Shown piece by piece: positions 8,483-14,756 of a DNA stretch of 15,214 nucleotides (within the stretch, counting starts at the first letter, position 1; each line of letters opens with the position of its first letter). The position numbers and the translations under genes were made by a program. The notes below the pieces were generated by a model, which made no database searches, had not been told where the DNA came from, and was given only the letters and a program-made list of their open reading frames with translations. Source of the DNA: Cyanobacteria bacterium OH_CBB_238 (GTDB lineage: Bacteria; Cyanobacteriota; Vampirovibrionia; Gastranaerophilales; Gastranaerophilaceae); contig JAEYQN010000088.1 of NCBI GenBank assembly GCA_023409995.1, forward strand, positions 1 through 15,214. The letters are read 5' to 3'.

Positions 8483-8854
8483 ATGGCTTTTCTTCACGCA
8501 ATGATAAGAGTAAAAGATTTAGAAGCATCAAAAAAATTCTATTGTGAATTAGTCGGGTTAAAAGCATCTAGAGAACTAAGGCTTGAAGATGCAACATTAT
8601 ATTACTTTGTTGATGAATCAACTGGCGCGGAAATTGAATTCACTGTTAACGATGATATCCCAAGCGAGGGCTATAAAGTGGGTGATTCTTTTGGACATTT
8701 CGCATTTTCTGTTGACATGGACGAAATGATTAAAAAAGTCAATGAACTTGGATACAAGTGGATGTATGAGCCATTTACAATGCAAGAAACAGGAAGGAAA
8801 ATTGCATTTATAAAAGATCCTGATGGAAACCAAATAGAATTTATTGCGAAATAA
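8483..8854 (+). CDS. glyoxalase I-like protein, VOC superfamily (lactoylglutathione lyase candidate)
   Basis: The product is 123 residues, made of two tandem beta-alpha-beta-beta-beta (VOC) modules, roughly 1-60 and 66-123. E. coli GloA uses H5, E56, H74 and E122 as metal ligands. The equivalents here are H5 (FLHAMIRV), E52 (AEIEFTV), H72 (FGHFAFSV) and E119 (NQIEFI), so the full 2-His/2-Glu site is kept. The ends MAFLHAMIRVKDLEAS and IAFIKDPDGNQIEFI match glyoxalase I in register. Known members isomerise the methylglyoxal-thiol hemithioacetal, usually with glutathione. VOC proteins vary in substrate, and no thiol pathway is visible here, so the exact reaction is open. The gene follows treY by 48 bases on the same strand and may be the last gene of the operon. 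A tRNA unit on the opposite strand begins just downstream. Confidence 0.85.
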   Translation: MAFLHAMIRVKDLEASKKFYCELVGLKASRELRLEDATLYYFVDESTGAEIEFTVNDDIPSEGYKVGDSFGHFAFSVDMDEMIKKVNELGYKWMYEPFTMQETGRKIAFIKDPDGNQIEFIAK

Positions 8855-8880
8855 CAAAACTGTTCAACAGCTTGCGGTCT

Positions 8881-8919
8881 TAAAAATAAAAAATAGCGGG
8901 TTACTTAAATACTCGCTAT
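8881..8919 (-). terminator. intrinsic terminator of the tRNA(CAU) gene
   Basis: Read on the minus strand, ATAGCGAGT (8919-8911) pairs over 9 bp, with one G-U pair, to ACCCGCTAT (8901-8893) around a 9-base loop. It is followed directly by a T-rich tract (TTTTTATTTTTA, 8892-8881). It starts 20 bases after the tRNA 3' end. The plus-strand side lacks a T run, so it serves the tRNA gene rather than the glyoxalase gene. Confidence 0.75.
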
Positions 8920-8938
8920 ACCATAACTTTCATAAAAA

Positions 8939-9010
8939 TGGGCCCGGCTGGATTCGAACCAGCGACCAAAGGATTATGAGTCCTCTGCGCTACCGCTGCG
9001 CCACAAGCCC
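8939..9010 (-). tRNA. tRNA(CAU): elongator tRNA-Met, or tRNA-Ile2 before lysidine modification
   Basis: On the minus strand the acceptor 5' strand GGGCTTG (from 9010) pairs with CGGGCCC, including two G-U pairs, followed by discriminator A (8939). The D arm is GCGC-AGCGGTA-GCGC, the anticodon arm GAGGA-CTCATAA-TCCTT and the T arm GCTGG-TTCGAAT-CCAGC. Length is 72 bases with no encoded CCA. The loop gives anticodon CAU. Base pair G1-C72 and the absence of three G-C pairs at the base of the anticodon stem rule out initiator tRNA. Elongator Met and Ile2 cannot be separated by eye. Confidence 0.95.
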
Positions 9011-9023
9011 ATGCTGTTTCTAT

Positions 9024-9052
9024 AAGATAACATCTACATAGCGCATGGTCAA
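9024..9052 (-). promoter_or_regulatory. promoter of the tRNA(CAU) gene
   Basis: On the minus strand there is a -35 hexamer TTGACC (9052-9047), a 17-base spacer and a -10 hexamer TATCTT (9029-9024). The predicted start is near 9017, leaving about 7 bases of leader before the tRNA at 9010. The -35 begins 4 bases after the stop codon of the upstream 248-residue gene, so the tRNA is its own transcription unit. Confidence 0.75.
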
Positions 9053-9056
9053 GAGT

Positions 9057-9803
9057 TTAAGCAATATTTTTTTTCAACTCGTGATAATTACCTTTTATTT
9101 TTTTATTAAGAGCAATCGGATCAACGAGTAAAGATTTTACAATTGATGCAAAAATTAAGGTGGGAACAGCAAAAGATTGAGCCTTTTTGACAAAGCTTGT
9201 CAATTGAGGTCTTGCGGCTGATTCCTTTGTAATCCTGTTAATCAATGGATTATATATTTTTTTTGAAAAATTTGAAGAATTTATAGATTTCGCAATCTTT
9301 TCTGAATAATCAGAGAAGAGGCTTGTGACTGATTCTGGAACCAGTTTTTTTGCAGATGAAGCAAATTTTCTTGCTAAAGAATATGTTCCGTACACTGCTG
9401 CAATATCAATAGCATCTTCTAAAACTGGCTGTTTATCAGTCATTTTTGAAAGAGTGTCTGATTTATCAATAAGCTTATTTACAGCTTTAAATATCCAACC
9501 TGAACCTAAGTATAACGCACCCCAAGATAACATCCGCGCGCCAAAGGTACCAGCAGCTGAAGTCATAGTTGAGACAGCGCCAAGTCCCTGCATTTGTTTT
9601 TTTTGAGAAACCGCAACAAATGAATCCACAACAGGAATAATTCTTAAAAGATTTTTTGTAAAATTATTTCGTTTTTGAGTATCGTTATCATTTATAGCTT
9701 GATTAGCTGCAATATAATACAACTGAATATTGTCAGTATCAGTAAATTCTTTGTATGGATTATTATATGTTGTGTCAGTTGTTTTAATTGCAGTAATAGG
9801 CAT
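9057..9803 (-). CDS. uncharacterised protein, 248 residues, possibly membrane-associated
   Basis: I do not recognise a named family. The start is the ATG at 9803; AAAGAG lies about 8 bases upstream as a modest Shine-Dalgarno. There is no signal peptide, and the N-terminus (MPITAIKTTDTTY) is polar. Residues about 52-65 are hydrophobic but contain charge. Residues 72-106 are rich in Gly, Ala and Ser and strongly hydrophobic (GARMLSWGALYLGSGWIF). Residues 128-146 and 209-227 (QSFAVPTLIFASIVKSLLV) are further hydrophobic stretches that could insert in or lie along a membrane. The rest is Lys/Ser-rich, and the C-terminus is basic. No catalytic motif is visible. Codon and base use look like the neighbours, so recent transfer is not suggested. 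Small MPI-start proteins of this style are, to my memory, common in Gastranaerophilales genomes; that is an impression only. Confidence 0.75.
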   Translation of the reverse strand: MPITAIKTTDTTYNNPYKEFTDTDNIQLYYIAANQAINDNDTQKRNNFTKNLLRIIPVVDSFVAVSQKKQMQGLGAVSTMTSAAGTFGARMLSWGALYLGSGWIFKAVNKLIDKSDTLSKMTDKQPVLEDAIDIAAVYGTYSLARKFASSAKKLVPESVTSLFSDYSEKIAKSINSSNFSKKIYNPLINRITKESAARPQLTSFVKKAQSFAVPTLIFASIVKSLLVDPIALNKKIKGNYHELKKNIA

Positions 9804-9830
9804 ATGATGTTCTCTTTAATAAATTTTTTA

Positions 9831-9845
9831 TATTATACTATAATA
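9831..9845. promoter_or_regulatory. palindrome with back-to-back -10 boxes (divergent promoter candidate)
   Basis: TATTATACTATAATA is a perfect inverted repeat of 7 bases around a central C. It contains TATAAT on the minus strand (9837-9832), facing the 248-residue gene 28 bases away, and TATAAT on the plus strand (9839-9844), facing mtaB 73 bases away. No good -35 is visible on either side. Symmetric -10 elements can drive divergent transcription in bacteria, so one site may serve both genes. Confidence 0.5.
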
Positions 9846-9904
9846 ACAAGCAAAGATAAAGTTTTTTGCTAGTAACAGCGTATTTTTCAGAAAAAAACAC
9901 CAAA

Positions 9905-9919
9905 TATTAATAGTATAAT
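9905..9919 (+). promoter_or_regulatory. near-copy of the palindrome overlapping the mtaB start
   Basis: TATTAATAGTATAAT repeats the 9831-9845 element on the opposite strand with one extra A. Its TATAAT (9914-9919) overlaps the ATG at 9918, so it cannot be the mtaB -10. The upstream half TATTAA (9905-9910) could place a start site on the ATG itself and give a leaderless mRNA. Chance similarity in AT-rich DNA is possible. Confidence 0.3.
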
Positions 9920-11210
9920 GAACAAATTTATAATAAAAACCTTAGGCTGCAAAACTAATCAAATAGAATCTGCAATTATTGAAGAAAAATTAATTGAAGC
10001 AGGTTTTGTATTAGAAAAAAGCATAGAAGAGTCAAATTTTTACATCCTGAACTCTTGTTCGGTAACTGATAATGCAGATTGCAAGGCATTAAGCCTTCTA
10101 CGCAGTGTAAAGAAGCAAAATCCGAGCATAAAAACTATTTTAACCGGGTGTTTTGCTCAACTTGAACACAAGTCACTGGCAAAAAAAATCGAAATTGATT
10201 TCTTGGTAGGAAATAATGAAAAGCTGGATATTCCAAAAATAATAGAATTAAAAAGCAAAATATGTGTTTCAGATATTTTTGACTCCAAAAAATTTAATTA
10301 TCAAAAATTAAAGTCAATTCACAAAACAAGAGCAATAGTAAAAATTCAAGATGGATGCAATAACCGTTGTTCCTACTGTACAATACCTTTAGCTAGAGGC
10401 ATAAATCGCAGCAACTCAATAAAAAATATCATTGAACAAATAACTGTCTTAGAAGAAAATGGCTTTGATGAGGTAGTTTTTACAGGAATACACATCGGTC
10501 AATGGGGGCAGGACTTAGCCCCTTGTCTATCTTTAATTGATTTATTAAAAGAAGTTGAAAAAACAAAAATAACCAGATATAGACTAGGATCACTAAACCC
10601 CTTGGAGCTAAATGATAATTTGCTAAACTTTTTAAGTGTTTCTGATAAATTTTGCCCGCATTTTCATATGTCACTACAATCAGGTTGTGACAAGATTTTA
10701 GCCGCAATGAACAGAATGTATTCTTATGAATTTTCGCTCGAAATAATAGAAAAAATAAATAAACTATTCGAAGATCCTTTTATTGGAAGTGATATTATAG
10801 TGGGTTTTCCTGGGGAAAATAATAATGACTTTGAAGAAACCTACTCAAATTTATCAAAAACAAACTTATCTCAGATACACGTTTTTCCATATTCAAAAAG
10901 GAAAAATACAAAGGCCTACGATATGACAAATCAAGTTCCAGAAAACCTAAAGAAAGAAAGAGTTAGTAAAATTAAAGAAATTTCAGATATAAAACATCAA
11001 TTATTTTTACAAAAAAATATAGGAAAAACACTAGAGATTATAGTTGAAGATAGAAAAGACAAGAACTCTGGTTTATATAAGGGAGTGAGTCGAAATTATA
11101 TAAATATTTTGGTGGCAGGTATGCCAGTCAGTGATAATAAGCTGCAAAAAGTGAATATATTGTCTTTAAGCAAAGATGCTAAGAAACTTATAGGAAAGTT
11201 CATAAATTAA
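9918..11210 (+). CDS. mtaB: tRNA (t6A37-C2)-methylthiotransferase, radical SAM
   Basis: MtaB adds a methylthio group to t6A37 of tRNAs that read ANN codons. The product is 430 residues, normal for the family. The N-terminal methylthiotransferase domain (about 1-125) has the auxiliary-cluster cysteines C11 (TLGCKTNQ), C47 (NSCSVTD) and C78 (TGCFAQ). The radical SAM domain carries C147, C151 and C154 in QDGCNNRCSYCTIPLARG, then a VVFTGIH strand and GSDIIVGFPGE. A C-terminal TRAM-like domain covers about 370-430. QDGCNNRCSYC fits MtaB; MiaB and RimO read differently at this place. The start is fixed because the conserved FIIKTLGC follows directly and no other start lies nearby. There is no Shine-Dalgarno sequence. 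It is divergent from the 248-residue gene and 82 bases before dnaE. Confidence 0.92.
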   Translation: MNKFIIKTLGCKTNQIESAIIEEKLIEAGFVLEKSIEESNFYILNSCSVTDNADCKALSLLRSVKKQNPSIKTILTGCFAQLEHKSLAKKIEIDFLVGNNEKLDIPKIIELKSKICVSDIFDSKKFNYQKLKSIHKTRAIVKIQDGCNNRCSYCTIPLARGINRSNSIKNIIEQITVLEENGFDEVVFTGIHIGQWGQDLAPCLSLIDLLKEVEKTKITRYRLGSLNPLELNDNLLNFLSVSDKFCPHFHMSLQSGCDKILAAMNRMYSYEFSLEIIEKINKLFEDPFIGSDIIVGFPGENNNDFEETYSNLSKTNLSQIHVFPYSKRKNTKAYDMTNQVPENLKKERVSKIKEISDIKHQLFLQKNIGKTLEIIVEDRKDKNSGLYKGVSRNYINILVAGMPVSDNKLQKVNILSLSKDAKKLIGKFIN

Positions 11211-11292
11211 TTGCGAGACATGCGTACGCTGTGTTAGATTATTATAAGTAAGTCAGGGATTAACCCGAATATTTGAGAATGGGATACGATTA
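11211..11292 (+). promoter_or_regulatory. mtaB-dnaE gap with dnaE promoter candidate
   Basis: TTGCGA (11211-11216) directly after the mtaB stop, a 17-base spacer and TTAGAT (11234-11239) form a moderate promoter. TATAAG at 11243-11248 is an alternative -10 with a poor -35. The spacer includes the 8-bp palindrome GCGTACGC (11222-11229), a GC-rich spot in AT-rich surroundings that could be a protein site or chance. GGGA (11281-11284) lies 8 bases before the dnaE ATG and is a weak Shine-Dalgarno. No mtaB terminator is seen, so read-through into dnaE is possible. Confidence 0.35.
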
Positions 11293-14200
11293 ATGAAATA
11301 TGTACCATTACATGTACATAGTGAATATAGTTTATTAGACGGAGCTATTAGAAATAAAGAACTTTGCAAGTTTGCAAAAGAAAATGGAATGGAAGCCATT
11401 GCAGTAACTGATCACGGCGCAATGTATGGTGCTATTGAATTCTACAGAACTGCAAAGGATATGGGCATTAAACCACTAGTCGGGTGCGAATTCTATGTGT
11501 TTCATGGGGAACTAAATGAAAGAAAACAAAATGAAAACAGGTTATACCACCTTGTACTAATTGCAAAAAACAATGAAGGTTATAAAAACCTTGTTAAACT
11601 TGTAAGCGTAGCTCATATAGAAGGATACTATTACAAGCCAAGAATAAATAGAAAACTTCTTGAAAAATACAGTGAAGGTTTAATATGTCTTTCTGCTTGT
11701 ATACAAGGAGAATTGGCTCAAGAAGTTTTACACGGAACTAAAGAAAGCGCTAGATCTGTAGCTAAATATTACCAAAGTGTTTTCAAAGATGATTATTATA
11801 TTGAAATACAAGACCATGGATTAGCTGACCAGAAAAAATCAAATCCTGAATTAATAGCCATAGCTAAAGAGTTCGGTATAAAACTTGTAATAACTAATGA
11901 TAGCCATTATCTAAAAAAAGAAGATTCCAGTTGGCATGATACATTGTTGTGTATACAAACAAACGCATTGAAGGCAGAAGAACAAAGATTTAAATTTCCA
12001 AACAGCGAATTTTATGTAAAAAATGTAGAACAATTAAGAGATGCATTCAGATGGTTAGATGCAGAAACTTTTGAAGAAGCTATTAATAACACTTGGGAAG
12101 TTGCAGAAAAATGCCATTTAATAATTGAAATGGGAAAATCATTACTTCCACACTATGAGGTTCCAAAGTCTCATACAATAGAGTCTTACCTGGACTTTAA
12201 GGTAAGAGATGGATTAGAAAAAAGATATGGAACAATTACTCCAGAAATTGAAGAACGGTTCAAATATGAAATAGGAATAATCAACGAAATGGGCTTTCCT
12301 GCTTATTTCTTAATCACGTGGGATTTCATAAACTATGCACGTGAACAAGACATACCTGTTGGACCAGGAAGAGGCTCTGCGGCAGGAAGCTTAGTTGCAT
12401 ATGCACTTGGAATTACAGACATAGATCCAATTGAACATAATTTATTGTTTGAGAGGTTTTTAAACCCTGAACGTGTAAGTATGCCCGATATAGATATTGA
12501 CTTTTGTATAGAAGGTCGTGGAAGAGTTATCGAATACGTTACTGAAAAATATGGTGCAGACAAAGTTTGCCAGATTATTACATTTGGTTCACTTGGAGCA
12601 AAGAACGCAATTAAGGCTGTTGCTAGAGCTTTAAATATACCTTTTGCCGAGTCAAATAAAATATCTCAGTTTGTTCCTTCAATACCTGGAATAAAAATCG
12701 ATGATGCTCTCGCTGAGGGTAGCGACCTAAAAAAACTTTACGATGAAGACCAAATGGTCAGAAGCTGGGTAGATGAAGCCAAAAATATAGAAGGTTTAAA
12801 ACAGAATATTGGCATGCACGCAGCTGGAGTAATAATCTCACAATCACCTCTAGACGAAGTAGTGCCCGTTCAACCCTCAAAAGAAGGAAATATAATTACT
12901 GAGTATCCAAAAGAAGATTGCGAAAAGCTTGGGCTTCTCAAAATGGACTTTTTGGGACTTAAAAACTTAACTACCATAAAGAGTGCACTAAAGCTCATAA
13001 CCAAGAGACACGGCATCAACATAGAGATTAACAAAATTTCACTTGATGACAAAAAGACATTTGAGCTACTTACCAGTGGCGATACAGATGGGGTTTTTCA
13101 GCTAGAATCTTCGGGAATGAAAAATCTGGTAAAGCGTCTTAAGCCTTCGGTTTTTGAGGATTTGGGTGCATTAGTTGCACTATTTAGACCAGGTCCACTA
13201 GATTCAGGGATGGTTGATGACTTTGTTGACAGAAAGCACGGTCGACAAAAAGTAACTTACTTACACCCAGACCTTGAGCCAATACTAAAAGATACATATG
13301 GAACTATTGTATACCAAGAGCAGATTATGCAAATCGCACAGGTTCTTGCAGGATATACGCTTGGACAAGCTGATATGCTCAGACGTGCAATGGGTAAGAA
13401 AAAAGTCGAAATTATGGAAAAAGAAAAAGCAGGTTTCATGGATGGAGCCCGCAAAAATAATGTCGATGAAAAAATTGCCTCTGATTTATATGACACAATG
13501 TCAAAGTTTGCTGCGTATTGTTTTAACAGGTCTCACTCTGCCGCTTATGCCTTTGTGGCGTATCAAACTGCTTACCTAAAGGCACATTACCCTGTTGAAT
13601 ACTTCTGCGCACTTCTCTCTAGCGTTAAAGACGATCAAGAAAAAACACAAATGTATATTGCCCAAGCTCAAAAGCTGGGAATAAAGGTTCTTCCACCAGA
13701 TATAAACAAATCAAATGCTGAATTTTCTCCCGATGAAAACAACATAAGATTTGGACTAAATTCTGTAAAAGGAATCGGGGCATCTGTTTTAGAAATGCTT
13801 GAAGCAGAGAGAGACAGCTGCGGAGAATTCAAGTCTATTGCAGACTTTGCAAGTAGATTAAATACAAAATGTATTAACAAAAAAACTCTCGAAAGTTTAA
13901 TTAAAGCAGGAGCATTCTCTTGCCTTGAACAATCAAGAAAAAAACTTTTAAACAATGTTGAAAATATAATAAATGTAGCAAATCGAGAAAGCCAAGCTAG
14001 AGAATTAGGACAAGTAAGCTTATTTGCAACAATAGGAGCTGCAGGAGAAAGCTGCTCATCAAGCTACCAAATGCAATCATTTGAGTTGTATGGAACAGAT
14101 GAAGAGTTCTCAGATGCAGAAATACAAGCTTTTGAAAAAGAATTTCTTGGTTTTTATGTAACAAGCCATCCACTGGAATCAATTAGAGAAAAATTGCCAT

Positions 14201-14748
14201 TTTTAACAACCCACAACATTAGTGACTTAATAGAAGTACCAAATGACAAATATATAACTGTTTGTGGGCTATTAAGCCAAGTAAGACAGATTCCTACAAA
14301 AAAAGACCCCACAAAATTCTTAAAAGCAGGAGTAATTGAAGACTTAACAGGAAAGATTGAGTTTGTAGCTTTCCACAAAACATTGCAAGAATATAACTCT
14401 TTTATTGAATCAGAAAAAAAGGTTATATTCTCAGGAAAATACCAAAAACGCGAAGATGACTCTACTCAAATTATTGTAGATAATGTTAAACCTGTAGAAA
14501 ATAGCAACATTGTAACTCTAGCTTTTGAGTGTGAATTTTCATTTGAAGATATGGTAAAACTGAAAGATATGCTGGCAAACTACAAAGGTTCAGATCCGCT
14601 AATTTTAGAAATAGTATCAGCTGGAGCAAAAACAAAAGTATTGAGTGCATCAAACTTTTGGGTAGAAGCATCTAATGCACTTGTGCAGGCTCTGACCAGA
14701 AATTTTGGTGAAAACATAAAAGTAGATATATCTTCTTTGGATGACTAA
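11293..14748 (+). CDS. dnaE: DNA polymerase III alpha subunit, DnaE1 type
   Basis: This is the catalytic subunit of the replicative polymerase. The product is 1151 residues, close to E. coli DnaE. The N-terminal PHP domain (about 1-210) begins PLHVHSEYSLLDG and keeps the likely metal ligands H7, H9, D40, H41, E66, H86, C136, D203 and H205. The polymerase core has GPGRGSAAGSLVAY (about 354-367), MPDIDIDFC with D401 and D403, and KMDFLGL with D552. These correspond to the three catalytic aspartates (401, 403, 555) of E. coli. YLHPDLEPILKDTYG and LRRAMGKKK follow, then helix-hairpin-helix GLNSVKGIG (about 818 on), an OB fold (about 985-1065) and the usual C-terminal tail. The frame is continuous through AAYCFN (Y742/C743), where photosynthetic cyanobacteria carry the split intein. 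The start is the ATG at 11293, since PLHVHSEYS follows directly. Confidence 0.96.
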   Translation: MKYVPLHVHSEYSLLDGAIRNKELCKFAKENGMEAIAVTDHGAMYGAIEFYRTAKDMGIKPLVGCEFYVFHGELNERKQNENRLYHLVLIAKNNEGYKNLVKLVSVAHIEGYYYKPRINRKLLEKYSEGLICLSACIQGELAQEVLHGTKESARSVAKYYQSVFKDDYYIEIQDHGLADQKKSNPELIAIAKEFGIKLVITNDSHYLKKEDSSWHDTLLCIQTNALKAEEQRFKFPNSEFYVKNVEQLRDAFRWLDAETFEEAINNTWEVAEKCHLIIEMGKSLLPHYEVPKSHTIESYLDFKVRDGLEKRYGTITPEIEERFKYEIGIINEMGFPAYFLITWDFINYAREQDIPVGPGRGSAAGSLVAYALGITDIDPIEHNLLFERFLNPERVSMPDIDIDFCIEGRGRVIEYVTEKYGADKVCQIITFGSLGAKNAIKAVARALNIPFAESNKISQFVPSIPGIKIDDALAEGSDLKKLYDEDQMVRSWVDEAKNIEGLKQNIGMHAAGVIISQSPLDEVVPVQPSKEGNIITEYPKEDCEKLGLLKMDFLGLKNLTTIKSALKLITKRHGINIEINKISLDDKKTFELLTSGDTDGVFQLESSGMKNLVKRLKPSVFEDLGALVALFRPGPLDSGMVDDFVDRKHGRQKVTYLHPDLEPILKDTYGTIVYQEQIMQIAQVLAGYTLGQADMLRRAMGKKKVEIMEKEKAGFMDGARKNNVDEKIASDLYDTMSKFAAYCFNRSHSAAYAFVAYQTAYLKAHYPVEYFCALLSSVKDDQEKTQMYIAQAQKLGIKVLPPDINKSNAEFSPDENNIRFGLNSVKGIGASVLEMLEAERDSCGEFKSIADFASRLNTKCINKKTLESLIKAGAFSCLEQSRKKLLNNVENIINVANRESQARELGQVSLFATIGAAGESCSSSYQMQSFELYGTDEEFSDAEIQAFEKEFLGFYVTSHPLESIREKLPFLTTHNISDLIEVPNDKYITVCGLLSQVRQIPTKKDPTKFLKAGVIEDLTGKIEFVAFHKTLQEYNSFIESEKKVIFSGKYQKREDDSTQIIVDNVKPVENSNIVTLAFECEFSFEDMVKLKDMLANYKGSDPLILEIVSAGAKTKVLSASNFWVEASNALVQALTRNFGENIKVDISSLDD

Positions 14749-14756
14749 AATCCACA

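Noticed and set aside
8844..9041. Plus-strand open frame reading GWIRTSDQRIMSPL near its middle
   Set aside because: It is the antisense translation of the minus-strand tRNA(CAU). This peptide pattern is a well-known artefact of tRNA genes read backwards. The frame also overlaps the end of the glyoxalase gene and the terminator.
9914..9919. TATAAT as the mtaB -10 box
   Set aside because: It overlaps the start codon, so the transcript would begin downstream of the ATG.
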